From positions 18,814 through 82,813 of the forward strand of contig WQWY01000012.1 of assembly GCA_009785115.1 (NCBI GenBank): 64,000 nucleotides of DNA, given 5' to 3'. The notes under the pieces are model-generated. The model made no database searches. It was given only the letters and a program-made list of their open reading frames with translations, and was not told the DNA's origin. Origin of the DNA: Micrococcales bacterium (GTDB taxonomy: Bacteria > Actinomycetota > Actinomycetes > Actinomycetales > Cellulomonadaceae). Below are positions 44,271 through 55,302 of the stretch, piece after piece. Made by a program: the position numbers and the translations under genes. The first letter of the stretch is position 1, and each line of letters begins with the position of its first letter.

Positions 44271-44299
44271 TCCATGGGTGACACCCGTCCATGGGTGAC
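44271..44299. promoter_or_regulatory. Direct repeat TCCATGGGTGAC upstream of the CAP-domain gene
   Basis: TCCATGGGTGAC occurs at 44271-44282 and 44288-44299, 17 bp apart, 13 bp upstream of the CAP-gene start. It could be an operator. The whole 396-bp stretch 44259-44654 has no gene; apart from this repeat and the promoter area of the toxin-antitoxin pair nothing stands out. Confidence 0.4.
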
Positions 44300-44654
44300 C
44301 TCTGCCCCGACCGATCGACGCCCCGCCCACCCCGGTGAGCCGACTCACACCGACGGCGGACCAGACTCACCCGCGGGCGGCCCTGGGCACCAGCAGCATC
44401 GGCGTGAGCACTCCGACCATCAGCGGCGCACCTGGGAGGAAGCACAGACGCAACCGGCAACCCGAGTGCAGCGAAACTGAAGGCAGCGGGTTGGAACGCT
44501 GAAGACTGATGTGAGTTCTGCTCCGGTCAGCCGCGAAGAGGTGGGCGCACTCTCCGGCAGCGCCAGGGTCGCCAGAGCCATCATTCGGGTCAGGCTCGTC
44601 GACGCTTCACCAGACGATTGCTAGCATGGATGCATTCATTTGGGAGGAGGGGCT

Positions 44655-44897
44655 GTGAGCGTCATCACCATCCGCAGCCTGGACCCTACGGTCAAGGCTC
44701 GTATCCAAGCCAGGGCGAAAGCCAACGGGCGGTCGATGGAGGCCGAGGTCCGCGCGATCCTGTCTGAGGTGCCCGACCCCACGCCCAGCGGCATCCGCGC
44801 CGGGATCGCTGCCGTCCGCGAGGTCGTGGGCGACACCGACGTCCCCGACAGCTGGCTGGTCCGTCACGACGAACCACCGAGGGACCTGTTCTCGTGA
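44655..44897 (+). CDS. Antitoxin, ribbon-helix-helix FitA-like
   Basis: An 80-residue protein with an N-terminal ribbon-helix-helix (VITIRSLDPTVKARIQARAK, then GRSMEAEVRAILSE) that should bind the operon promoter and, through its C-terminal part ending SWLVRHDEPPRDLFS, neutralise the PIN toxin. The GTG at 44655 follows a very strong GGGAGGAGG. It overlaps the toxin by GTGA, the usual arrangement for vapBC/fitAB pairs. Confidence 0.9.
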   Translation: MSVITIRSLDPTVKARIQARAKANGRSMEAEVRAILSEVPDPTPSGIRAGIAAVREVVGDTDVPDSWLVRHDEPPRDLFS

Positions 44898-45325
44898 TCG
44901 TCCTGGACACCAACATCGTCTCTGCCGTCATGACCACCAGAGGCGACCGAGGCCCCAGCCCGGTCGAGGACTGGCTCCAGACCGTGCCCGACGAGGTGTT
45001 CACCACCGCCGTCACCCGCTCCGAGGTTCTCGCCGGGATCGCCATGCTCCCCGCAGGCAAGCGCAAGAGCACCTTGACCACGGCAGCCGACGTCCTGTTC
45101 GCCGCCATGCGCGACCGCACCCTGCCCTATCTGCCACAGCACGCCCCGCACTACGCCCACGTCGTCGCCGCACGCACCAGAACCGGGCAACCCGTCGGCT
45201 CCATGGACGCACTCATCGCCGCCACCACCCTCGCCCACGGGGCGACGCTCGCCACCCGCAACACCAAAGACTTCCTCGGCGTAGGGCTCGTCCTCGTCAA
45301 CCCCTACGACCCCACCACCTGGTGA
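44894..45325 (+). CDS. PIN-domain ribonuclease toxin (VapC/FitB-like)
   Basis: A 143-residue PIN nuclease that cleaves RNA, probably tRNA or rRNA, when freed from the antitoxin. The acidic active-site set is visible: Asp in LDTNIVSAVM, Glu in VTRSEVLAGIAMLP, Asp in GSMDALIAATTL and Asp in TRNTKDFLG. TRSEVLAGIAMLP is characteristic of the FitB branch. Encoded directly after and overlapping its antitoxin. Confidence 0.92.
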   Translation: MIVLDTNIVSAVMTTRGDRGPSPVEDWLQTVPDEVFTTAVTRSEVLAGIAMLPAGKRKSTLTTAADVLFAAMRDRTLPYLPQHAPHYAHVVAARTRTGQPVGSMDALIAATTLAHGATLATRNTKDFLGVGLVLVNPYDPTTW

Positions 45326-45433
45326 GGGCGAGAAGGACGCTCCACCCCCGGGCATCACGGCAGACAAGACAGGCCCGCACCTTCGGGTCTACGACCGCCT
45401 AGAGACCAGCAGGAAAAACTTGGACGGGTCTCC

Positions 45434-46351
45434 TCACTCGTCGGGCGGGGTCTCGTCGGCCAGTGTGTTGCGGCTGTTGATGATCATCACGGGGCACTGG
45501 GAGTGGTGGAGGACGGCCTGGCTGGTCGAGCCGAGGAGGAGGCCGGCGAAACCGCCACGGCCGCGTGAGCCGACGACGATCAGGTCGGCCGCCGAGGAGA
45601 ACTCGGTCAGGAGCTCGGCTCCTGTGCCGTCCAGGACGATACGACGCACGCGCAGGTCGTGGCCCTCGAGCACACGGTCCAGCATCTGCGACACGGACGT
45701 CTCGTGGTCGCGCAGCACCTTCTCGGTATCGACCGCCGACGGCAGCCAGGCCAGGACCCCGGTCATCTGGGCGACCGGCACACCGGCGACCGCGACCAGC
45801 TCGGCCTGCCACATCTCGGCCTCGACGACAGCGTGGCGCAGCGCGAGCTCTGACGACGGTGAACCGTCGACACCCACCACGATCCGCTTGACCGGGACGG
45901 TGGCGCCGTCCTGGGTCTCTCGCAGCGGCACCACGACGGTCGGGCACGACGCGTGCGCGGGCAGCGCCGACGACACAGCACCGAGCAGCCGCCCGGCGAA
46001 GCCGCCACGGCCCCGGGAGCCGACCACGACGAGGTCGGCCGTCTTCGAGGCGGCGACGAGCACCCCCGACGCGTCCCCGACAGCCAGCTCGGTGCTCACG
46101 GTGACCCCGGCCGTCTCCGCGTGCACCGCGGAAGCGACCAGCACCTGCTCGGCCCCGGCGCGGATCGCGGCGTCGTTCAGCGCCGCGAAACCACCGTCGA
46201 GCGTCGTCGCACTGAAGGCGGGGACGGTATAGGCGCACACGAGCACCAGCTCGCGCTCACGCGCCACCGCCTCCTGCATCGCCCAGTCCAGCGCACGCAG
46301 ACTCTGGGCCGAACCATCGACCCCGACCACGATCTTCGACTCGTGTCCCAT
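45434..46351 (-). CDS. Universal stress protein with two Usp domains
   Basis: A tandem UspA protein of 305 residues. Domain 1 (KIVVGVDGSAQSLRALDWAM) and domain 2 (RIVVGVDGSPSSELALRHAV) each carry the ATP-binding motif, VVGSRGRGGFAGRLLGAVSS and VVGSRGRGGFAGLLLGSTSQ. Both domains should bind ATP. Related tandem Usps in actinobacteria respond to hypoxia or dormancy. ATG 46351 follows GGGAGGTG. Confidence 0.92.
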   Translation of the reverse strand: MGHESKIVVGVDGSAQSLRALDWAMQEAVARERELVLVCAYTVPAFSATTLDGGFAALNDAAIRAGAEQVLVASAVHAETAGVTVSTELAVGDASGVLVAASKTADLVVVGSRGRGGFAGRLLGAVSSALPAHASCPTVVVPLRETQDGATVPVKRIVVGVDGSPSSELALRHAVVEAEMWQAELVAVAGVPVAQMTGVLAWLPSAVDTEKVLRDHETSVSQMLDRVLEGHDLRVRRIVLDGTGAELLTEFSSAADLIVVGSRGRGGFAGLLLGSTSQAVLHHSQCPVMIINSRNTLADETPPDE

Positions 46352-46489
46352 CGAGCACCTCCCGCGTCCCCATCCTGACACGTCGACGCGCCCAGGTCAG
46401 GCCCACGAGGCCCGGACCTCACCGAGAATCACCACCCCTGGTCCGGGCCCGGCAGCCTGCTGCCTCGTCGGGCTCTCGGGCGAGGATTC

Positions 46490-47008
46490 TCAGGCAGCGA
46501 GGTAGCGGGTCCACGCCGGTTCGGTGCGGACCCCGGTACCGAGCACGGCGGCCGACCATCGCGGCGGCCGTGGTGCGAAGGGCAGCTCCCAGCCGATCTC
46601 GTGCAGCAGGCGGTCAGCCTTGCGGTGGTTGCAGCGCCCGCAGGCGGCCACGACGTTGCTCCACTCGTGGGCACCGCCACGAGACCGGGGACGAACGTGG
46701 TCGACCGTGTCAGCCCCGGAGCCGCAGTAGGCGCAGCGGTGGTCGTCACGAGCCAGCACGGTGCGGCGGGTCGGCGGCACGGGCCGGCGCACCGGGACGT
46801 GCACGTAACGCGTCAGCGAGGCCACCAGGGGCGCGGGCATGACGTGCCGCGCCGAGCGGAGCACCCCGGCGGTCTCGAGCACGGTGGCCTTGCCGCTGAG
46901 CACCAGGACGACCGCCCGGTTCAGACCGACCACGCACAGCGGCTCCAGGCTCGCGTTGAGCAGCAGGACGCGGCCGACGACCGGACGTGTCTCGTCCCAG
47001 ATCAGCAC
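46490..47008 (-). CDS. HNH endonuclease-domain protein
   Basis: A 172-residue protein of the widespread actinobacterial HNH family. An N-terminal beta-rich part (RVLLLNASLEPLCVVGLNRA) precedes the HNH domain. Zinc cysteines are C92/C95 in HRCAYCG and C123/C126 in ACGRCN. The DHVRPRSRGG motif carries the catalytic His104, with N118 and H128 following. GTG 47008 was selected because GAGGAGG lies 5 nt upstream. Single-copy housekeeping location suggests a chromosomal repair or nucleic-acid role rather than a restriction system; this is inference. Confidence 0.87.
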   Translation of the reverse strand: MLIWDETRPVVGRVLLLNASLEPLCVVGLNRAVVLVLSGKATVLETAGVLRSARHVMPAPLVASLTRYVHVPVRRPVPPTRRTVLARDDHRCAYCGSGADTVDHVRPRSRGGAHEWSNVVAACGRCNHRKADRLLHEIGWELPFAPRPPRWSAAVLGTGVRTEPAWTRYLAA

Positions 47009-47142
47009 CGCGACCTCCTCACTCGCCCAGGGCCCGACCGTCTGGCAGACGGCCGACGCCACTGTGGCCGGCGAGCGGGGTGCCTGTCGAGGTCTTTGCG
47101 CCGGGGGTCCTCGTGCCAGCGGTCGACACGGCGGGGCAAGAC

Positions 47143-47174
47143 GACGCCCCGGTGACGTGCGTCACCGGGGCGTC
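47143..47174 (-). terminator. Terminator hairpin downstream of the NlpC/P60 gene
   Basis: GACGCCCCGGTGAC (47143-47156) pairs perfectly with GTCACCGGGGCGTC (47161-47174) around GTGC, 20 bp beyond the NlpC/P60 stop. Confidence 0.7.
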
Positions 47175-47193
47175 GGGAGTCATGCGCGTGGGG

Positions 47194-47931
47194 TCAGACC
47201 CTGATGAACACCGGGTTGGACTGCCACATCTTGCGGAACTGGACGGTGGTGCCAGGCGTGCTGGCGTCGATCATCTGGTTGCCGCCCGCGTAGATCGAGA
47301 CGTGACCAGGGGTCCAGATGATGTCACCGGGACGAGCCTCGGACGCGGAGACCACGGTCCCGACGTTCCTGATGGAGCGCGAGGAGTGAGGCAGCGAGAC
47401 GCCGAGCTGGCCGTACACGTACTTGACGAACCCGGAGCAGTCGAAACCAGCCGGGGACGAGCCGCCCGAGCGGTACGGCGTACCGATGTACTTGGCCGCG
47501 ATCTCGAGGACGGCGTTGCCGCTCACGCTGGCCGGCACCGGACCGCCGCGCGCGGCGGTGGACGTGCCGGTCGACGCGGCCCTGGTGGTGGTCGCGCGCG
47601 GTGCGGGCGCCGCGGGCTTGGTGGCCGTGACCTCGACCGTGTCGGCGGTCCACTCCGCCTCGAGAGGCGACATGACCACCGGCGCGGTGGCGAGCTGGGC
47701 CTTGGCAGCGCTGGTGACCGCCGAGGTGTCGACGGACGCCAGGGTGAGGCCCCCGTCGGCCGCGGTGGCGGCCGGGGCGGCGATCAGGCCGACCGCTGAG
47801 GAGGTGGCGGCGACAGCCGCGATCGTGGAACGGCGAGAGACAGCGCCGAGCTGACTGGTGAGTTCGGTGAGCGGGGTGGACGGGCGCCGGTCGGCACGAT
47901 GCCGAGGCCCCGTAGTCGCAGACACTGACAC
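47194..47931 (-). CDS. Secreted NlpC/P60 peptidoglycan endopeptidase
   Basis: A cell-wall hydrolase of 245 residues. A twin-Arg/Lys-poor N-terminal region is followed by the secretion helix STIAAVAATSSAVGLIAAPA ending in AATAAD. A Thr/Ala linker then leads to the NlpC/P60 domain (140-245) with Cys165 in AGFDCSGFVKYVYG, His210 in TPGHVSIYAG and Asp222 at the third position. It cuts stem peptides between D-Glu and the diamino acid. GTG 47931 was chosen because AGAGAGG lies 9 nt upstream. A c-di-AMP riboswitch lies in its leader, coupling wall remodelling to osmotic signalling. Confidence 0.92.
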   Translation of the reverse strand: MSVSATTGPRHRADRRPSTPLTELTSQLGAVSRRSTIAAVAATSSAVGLIAAPAATAADGGLTLASVDTSAVTSAAKAQLATAPVVMSPLEAEWTADTVEVTATKPAAPAPRATTTRAASTGTSTAARGGPVPASVSGNAVLEIAAKYIGTPYRSGGSSPAGFDCSGFVKYVYGQLGVSLPHSSRSIRNVGTVVSASEARPGDIIWTPGHVSIYAGGNQMIDASTPGTTVQFRKMWQSNPVFIRV

Positions 47932-47950
47932 GAACAACAACCTCTCTTGC

Positions 47951-48130
47951 GCCTACGAGGTGAGCTGTCGGGTTCGGGCTGAGAGATCGCCCGGCCGGTT
48001 CGGATCGCTCCGTCCCGGCTTCACCCCAAGGGGCCCTTCGCAGGACCCCGGAAGTGGGTCCCCCGTCCCTGCCGATGATGTCTCGGGACCTCGGGTGCGG
48101 CGGCAGGGCTTGGCGTCCCGCACGAGGACC
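47951..48130 (-). ncRNA. ydaO/yuaA-type c-di-AMP riboswitch
   Basis: The minus-strand leader of the NlpC/P60 gene contains the conserved blocks of this riboswitch in order: GCACCCGAGGTCCC, GGGACGGGGGACCCA, GGGGTGAAGCC, and the 3' block GCCCGAACCCGACAGCTCACC followed by TCGTAGGC. In actinobacteria this class typically precedes resuscitation-factor and NlpC/P60 wall hydrolases and turns them off when c-di-AMP binds. The 5' boundary is approximate. The promoter probably lies around 48180-48200. Confidence 0.9.
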
Positions 48131-48323
48131 TCGCCGGATCTTCCGACGAAGCGGGGTCGACGCTACCCGAGATCGCCGCCGAATGTCACGTATTGGTCAC
48201 GAGTGTCGCGCACACCGCCTCGTCCGCCCAAGAGACCATCGTCCTAAGCACGCCGCTGACCTGCGAAGACACCGCCCGTCTCACAAAACGGACAGATCGG
48301 CACGAAGCGGACAGTGACGAACA

Positions 48324-50273
<1,950 letters not shown>

Positions 50274-50283
50274 CGCCGCGCGG

Positions 50284-50889
50284 TCAGACGGTGCGACGCC
50301 GCGAGGCCAGGTAGATCAGCCCGCCGAGGATCATCAGACCGGTCGCCAGGCCGACCATCGGGCCGACCTGCGAGCCGGTCGCGGCCAGCACGGCCGAGCC
50401 ACCAGACGAACCGCCGCCGGACGCGGCCGGCTGGCTGGGGCCCGGGGTCGGCGTGGTCTTCGGGTCGGAGACGAGCACCCCGGAGGCGCACTCGGGTGCG
50501 GTGACGGTGACCGAGGTGGTGTAGGCCGGGTAGGTGGTCGTGGTGAAGGTCACCGTGGCCGGGCCGGCCCCGACCTCCTCGGGCCAGGCGACGGAGCCGT
50601 CCATCGACCCGGTGGTCTGCGAGGTGCTGGCACCGTCGGTGATCGTGATGCGCACCGAGCCCGAGGGCACCTGGGAGGTGACCGTGTAGGTCAGCACGGC
50701 GCTGGTGCCGTCGTCGGTGCACACGGCCTGCGCGTGGCTGACCTGCATCGCGCAGCCAGGCGAGGGGATGTAGGTGTCGGTCTGCTCGCACGGGTCGGTG
50801 CTCGGGGTCGCGCTGGCCGGAGCCGAGGCGGCCCACAAGACCCCGAGCGCCAGGGCGGAGGCGGCGAGACCGCGGAGGAACGTACGCAT
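50284..50889 (-). CDS. Cell-wall-anchored protein with LAATG sorting signal
   Basis: A 201-residue secreted protein. The signal peptide is MRTFLRGLAASALALGVLWA to ASA, with cleavage near SASA-TPSTD. A compact beta-rich domain with two cysteine pairs (DPCEQTD, SPGCAMQ, AVCTDDG, PECASGV) follows, then a Pro/Gly/Ser linker and the cell-wall sorting signal LAATG, a hydrophobic helix and RRRTV. LAxTG is the motif used by class E sortases of high-GC Gram-positives. The sortase is not in the window. ATG 50889 follows AAAGGACGG. Function unknown. Confidence 0.8.
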   Translation of the reverse strand: MRTFLRGLAASALALGVLWAASAPASATPSTDPCEQTDTYIPSPGCAMQVSHAQAVCTDDGTSAVLTYTVTSQVPSGSVRITITDGASTSQTTGSMDGSVAWPEEVGAGPATVTFTTTTYPAYTTSVTVTAPECASGVLVSDPKTTPTPGPSQPAASGGGSSGGSAVLAATGSQVGPMVGLATGLMILGGLIYLASRRRTV

Positions 50890-51172
50890 ACGATCCGTCC
50901 TTTCGGGATATCCGGTGAAATCTGGACGTTCATCATCAGTCACCCCATCCCGACCTTCCGAGCGGATCGGGTCACCACCACCCCGCTGGCCGAACGAGGT
51001 TCGCCCGTCCGGACCAGTCGGCTGCTCAGGTCTTCCTCGCGCGCCTGCCAGGGGTACCAGGCACCCACCCCGACGCGCCACCGAGCGCTGGAGGAGCGTG
51101 TCGGGCGCCTGCACCGCGCCTGCCGCCCCGGCGCGGCAGGGGACGGTCAGGGCGAGAGACCAGAGCGAGAGG

Positions 51173-52951
51173 TCAGGGGCACCGGTCGACGACGATGCCG
51201 CCTGAGGTGACCGTGGGCGTCGTCCAGACCGCAGCCTGACCGTCACGCACCGGGACGTCGGCCCGCAGCGTCGTCGTCTGCCCTGGCGCCAGGGTCACCG
51301 GGACGCGCACCCCGGTGCGACCGGAGCGGACGACCTGCTGCCCCCCGAGCGCCTGGCCGTCCTGGGTGACAGAGCCGACCGCCCCGCCGACGGCCGGGTA
51401 GAAGGAGACGAGCAGGGCGTTGTCACCCGGAGCGAGGTACGGGTGGTCGTGGCCGCGCAGGAACACCGAGCTGGTCGCCACGTCCACGGGAGGCTCGTAG
51501 GTCAAGGTGAGGCTGAGCCGGGCCGTGCCGCCGGTGCCGGTGCAGACCAGGTCGCTGACGCTCGTCGTCACCGTCAGGTAGTAGTCGAGCTTGCCGCCGG
51601 TGGCGTCGGTGAGGAACACCCCGGAGGAGCCCGCGAACGGCCCTGCGAGGAAGGCTCCCCCGACGGTCGTGGCGCTGAGCGCCTGCTGCTCGTAGGGGCG
51701 GGCCGACCAGATCTTCAGCCTCTGCTCGGAGACCACGGTGCGCATGGTGGACAACAGCTGGGCGCCGTCGAGGTCGGAGGAGAGGAACCCTCGGAACACC
51801 GAGGCGGCGACCTCGGCGAACATGTGGTCCAGGGCCTCGGGGTCCACCGTGCCGAGGTACGGCTGGCTCATGATCGCGGAGACGAAGGTCGCGCCGTCGA
51901 GCGTGGCGCCGTCCTCGGTCGTCACCGGCCCGACGGCCTTCAGCATGGTGGCCACCGCGACGGGGTCGAGCGCGACCACCCCGTCGACGTCGCCGCCGAC
52001 CTCCTCGTGCCATCGGGCCACGACCAGCTCGGCGGTCCGTGGGAAGTCGGGCGTGAGCGTGGCGTTCTGCAGGTAGCGACCCATCCCGTCGGTGTCGGCG
52101 GCGAGCTCTTCGTCAGAGAGGGGCAGCACCGGCTCTTCCAGGCCCTTCAAGGACGACGCGGCGACCTGCTCCCCGAGCGTGAGACGACCCTCGTCGACGG
52201 TCATGGCGGCCACCGAGCCGACGATGCCGCCACCGGGGCGCAGCTCGGCGTTGTTCAGCGCGAGCACCAGATAGGTGCGCGGGCCCTCGGCACCGAGCAT
52301 CCCCGGGGCGAGGTCAGCGACCGTGCGGGCCTGGTGCACCGTCTCGGCGACCGCGCCCAGCGCGTCGTCGGCCTCGTGCACGGCGGTCGCCAACCGGCTG
52401 AGCAGACCGTCGGTACGCAGCGCGGCGACCCGCTCGCGTGCCGCTGCCATCGCCTCGTCGGCGGCGCGCAGGTCTGGGCTGGCGGCCGCGACGAGGTCGA
52501 GGTCGATCCTGCCGTCGGGGGTGCGCAGCGAGCCGTCGTCCACCGCGGTGACCAGGTCGACCAGCGGCGGCATGACCCGGGTGGTCACGTCGTCCAGCGC
52601 CTCGGAGACGGTCGCGACGGCGACCAGCTGGCGCCCGACCCACGGCAGGTGGCTGACCATCGTGTAGACGGGGTCCGACGTGGCCGCCTTGGCACGCCCG
52701 GTGGCGCGCTGCGCGGCCCCGAGGTCGCTCATGGAGGGCGCGACGCCCGAGCGCAGGTCGGCCTCCATGCGCCCGGCGGCCGCACGGGCCTCGGTCAGGG
52801 CGTCGGCGGCCTGCCACGCCTGCCACCCCGCCCAGGCACCGGCCAGCGCCACGACGCCGAGCACACCGAGGATCACCCGTGCGGTGATCTGCCCTCGCGG
52901 GCGACGCCGAGACCCTCGAGAAGGCCTGGCCCGAGCTCCGTCAGTCGTCAC
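51173..52951 (-). CDS. DUF4012-domain membrane-anchored protein
   Basis: A 592-residue protein with a basic cytoplasmic start (RGSRRRPRGQ), one N-terminal membrane helix (ARVILGVLGVVALAGAWAG) and a large extracytoplasmic body. The family hallmarks are YLVLALNNAELRPGGGIVGS, PVTTEDGATLDGATFVSAIM and a terminal beta domain. DUF4012 genes commonly sit in surface-polysaccharide loci, and a UDP-glucose dehydrogenase lies next to it here. Molecular function unknown. Confidence 0.85.
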   Translation of the reverse strand: MTTDGARARPSRGSRRRPRGQITARVILGVLGVVALAGAWAGWQAWQAADALTEARAAAGRMEADLRSGVAPSMSDLGAAQRATGRAKAATSDPVYTMVSHLPWVGRQLVAVATVSEALDDVTTRVMPPLVDLVTAVDDGSLRTPDGRIDLDLVAAASPDLRAADEAMAAARERVAALRTDGLLSRLATAVHEADDALGAVAETVHQARTVADLAPGMLGAEGPRTYLVLALNNAELRPGGGIVGSVAAMTVDEGRLTLGEQVAASSLKGLEEPVLPLSDEELAADTDGMGRYLQNATLTPDFPRTAELVVARWHEEVGGDVDGVVALDPVAVATMLKAVGPVTTEDGATLDGATFVSAIMSQPYLGTVDPEALDHMFAEVAASVFRGFLSSDLDGAQLLSTMRTVVSEQRLKIWSARPYEQQALSATTVGGAFLAGPFAGSSGVFLTDATGGKLDYYLTVTTSVSDLVCTGTGGTARLSLTLTYEPPVDVATSSVFLRGHDHPYLAPGDNALLVSFYPAVGGAVGSVTQDGQALGGQQVVRSGRTGVRVPVTLAPGQTTTLRADVPVRDGQAAVWTTPTVTSGGIVVDRCP

Positions 52952-53044
52952 GTCCCCCAGGGTGGCACCCGAAAAACCGTTCTGGCTCGCTTCAGGGGTG
53001 ATTCTCCCCCTCCTGGCCCTGGGTTCACCTCGTCCCGACGACGG

Positions 53045-54364
53045 TCAGGGGCGGCCCAGCGCCCGGTAGGTCCACCCGGCGGCACGCCAGGCCGCGGGGT
53101 CGAGGATGTTGCGGCCGTCGAGGATGCGCCGGTGCGCGACCACCTGGCCCAGGGCCTCGGGGCCGAGGGCGCGGTACTCGGGCCACTCGGTCGCGAGCAG
53201 CACGACGTCGGCACCGGCCGCCGCCTCTTCCGGCGTCGTGGCGAAGCGCAGGTCTGCCCACGTGGCGCGGGCGTTGTCGATGGCCTGCGGGTCGGTCACG
53301 GTGACGTGGGCACCCTGCAGCTGCATCTGGGCGGCGACCGACAGCGCCGGGGAGTCGCGGACGTCGTCGGAGCCGGGCTTGAACGCCGCGCCGAGCACCG
53401 CGATGCGGCGCCCGACGATGGACCCGTCACACACCTCACGGGCCAGGTCGACCATGCGCACCCGGCGGCGCATGTTCACCGCGTCGACCTCTTGGAGGAA
53501 CCGCAGGGCGTCGAACACCCCGAGCTCTCCGGCCCGGGCCATGAACGCGCGGATGTCCTTGGGCAGGCAGCCGCCCCCGAACCCGAGCCCGGCGTTGAGG
53601 AAGCGCCGCCCGATGCGCACGTCGTGCCCGATGGCGTCGGCCAGCGCCGTCACGTCGGCACCGGTGGCCTCGCACAGCTCGGCCATGGCGTTGATGAAGG
53701 AGATCTTCGTGGCGAGGAAGGAGTTCGCGGCGACCTTGACCAGCTGGGCGGTGGCGTAGTCGGTGACCACGAGCGGGATGCCCTCGGCCAGCGGTGTGGC
53801 GTACACCTCGTCGAGCAGGGCTCGCGCGGCCTCGCCGGCCGCCGTGGTCACGCCCCCGTCGGTGGGCAGGCCGTAGACGATCCGGTCGGGGTGCAGGGTG
53901 TCGTGGACGCCGAAGCCCTCGCGCAAGAACTCGGGGTTCCAGATCAGCGTCGCCCCCGTCGGCGCGAGGTCCTCGGCGATGCGCTCCGCGGTGCCGACCG
54001 GGACGGTGGACTTGCCGACCACCACGTCACCGGGCCGCAGGTGCGGCATCAACGCCTCGAGCGCGGCGTCGACGTACTGGAGGTCGGCGTGGAGCTCTCC
54101 GCGCATCTGCGGGGTGCCGACGCACACGAAGTGCACACGGGCCCCGGCGACGGCGGCCGGGTCGGTGGTCCAGGTCAGCAGGTCGGGGTCGGCCTCTTCC
54201 AGCAGCTCGGGCAGCCCGGGCTCGTAGAAGGGGGCACGCCTGGCACGCAGGGCCGCGATCTTCTCCGCGTCGACGTCCAGGCCGACGACCTCGTGACCGA
54301 GCGAGGCCATGCTCGCGGCATGGACCGCACCCAGGTATCCACAACCGATGACGCTGATGCGCAT
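53045..54364 (-). CDS. UDP-glucose 6-dehydrogenase
   Basis: Oxidises UDP-glucose to UDP-glucuronate with two NAD+ for envelope polysaccharide synthesis. At 439 residues it has normal length. The Rossmann start is MRISVIGCGYLGAVHAASMA and the second signature is KSTVPVGTAERIAEDL. The conserved lysine and Asn lie in AQLVKVAANSFLATKISF, and the nucleophile is Cys266 in GFGGGCLPKDIRAF. The C-terminal UDP-binding domain follows. Relatives are named ugd, udgA or tuaD. The DUF4012 gene lies downstream on the same strand. Confidence 0.93.
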   Translation of the reverse strand: MRISVIGCGYLGAVHAASMASLGHEVVGLDVDAEKIAALRARRAPFYEPGLPELLEEADPDLLTWTTDPAAVAGARVHFVCVGTPQMRGELHADLQYVDAALEALMPHLRPGDVVVGKSTVPVGTAERIAEDLAPTGATLIWNPEFLREGFGVHDTLHPDRIVYGLPTDGGVTTAAGEAARALLDEVYATPLAEGIPLVVTDYATAQLVKVAANSFLATKISFINAMAELCEATGADVTALADAIGHDVRIGRRFLNAGLGFGGGCLPKDIRAFMARAGELGVFDALRFLQEVDAVNMRRRVRMVDLAREVCDGSIVGRRIAVLGAAFKPGSDDVRDSPALSVAAQMQLQGAHVTVTDPQAIDNARATWADLRFATTPEEAAAGADVVLLATEWPEYRALGPEALGQVVAHRRILDGRNILDPAAWRAAGWTYRALGRP

Positions 54365-54568
54365 GCGAACCCTCCCGACTTCCCGTGGTCAGCCACAGTA
54401 CCGACCCGGTGACCTCTCGCACCGGACCGTCACCCGGACGGCCCGTCAGCGCGCCGGCGGCCTCTCGAGAGGCAGGAGATCAGCCGGAACAGGGCCGATT
54501 CGGGGTCAATTCGGACCGAAGCGGCGACGCGGGGCACCACGGACAGCGATGATGGGGTGGTGAGCTCG

Positions 54569-55111
54569 ATGCGGGTGCTAGCGGTGTGCACAGGAAACCT
54601 CGCCAGGTCTCCGGCGATAGAACGGCTGCTGGACGCCGCGGTGTCCCACACCGACATCGTGACCGCCTCGGCGGGCACCTCCGCGAGGGAGGGGGAGCCG
54701 ATCGTCGCCCCGATGGCCGCGCTGCTGCGCTCCGTCGGTGCCCGCACCGACGGCTTCGCCGCGCGCCAGCTCACCGAAGACGTGATCGCGGAGTCGGACC
54801 TGATCATCACGGCCTCTCGCTCTCACCGTTCCGCCGTGGTCTCCCTGGCTCCCTCGGCGGTGCGTCACACGTTCACGCTCATCGAGCTGGCCCGGCTCGC
54901 CCGCTTCGTCCCCACCGAGGCCATCGGCGGCGACACCTACGGCGAGCGCCTGCGCTCTCTGGTGACGGTGGCCCCCTCCTACCGGGCCCAGGCGGGCCAG
55001 GGCCCCTCGTCGATCGCCGACCCCTACGGCAAGCCAGACACGGTCTACCGCCGCTGCTTCGACGCGATCTTCGCCAGCACCCTCGACATCATCGACGCCA
55101 TCACCCGCTGA
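54569..55111 (+). CDS. Low-molecular-weight protein-tyrosine phosphatase
   Basis: A 180-residue phosphatase of the Wzb/Etp type that usually counteracts a tyrosine kinase controlling polysaccharide export. The active-site loop is C7-TGNLA-R13-S14 and the general acid is Asp151 in DPYG. The ATG at 54569 places the P-loop at the normal distance; GTGs just upstream (54557, 54560) would add only 3-4 residues. Divergent from the UDP-glucose dehydrogenase. No kinase is visible here. Confidence 0.9.
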   Translation: MRVLAVCTGNLARSPAIERLLDAAVSHTDIVTASAGTSAREGEPIVAPMAALLRSVGARTDGFAARQLTEDVIAESDLIITASRSHRSAVVSLAPSAVRHTFTLIELARLARFVPTEAIGGDTYGERLRSLVTVAPSYRAQAGQGPSSIADPYGKPDTVYRRCFDAIFASTLDIIDAITR

Positions 55112-55302
55112 CCGCCTGCCTGCACAGTCAGGCCAGGCCGCCCGGCGGCCTAGCCGCCTCCGACCCTGGGCGTGACGCCTGCTCAGACACTTGTCCACAG
55201 GAAGTCTCCCCTCGGGCACTTCGGCTGTTATACGGTCAAACCTCGAGATTCACCCGAGCGGCGTAGCTGACGCGCCAGGACCCCGAAGAGGCAGGAGTCG
55301 CG

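Noticed and set aside
46490..47008. HNH protein as part of a restriction or phage module
   Set aside because: No methyltransferase, integrase or phage gene is nearby and the protein matches the common chromosomal actinobacterial HNH family.
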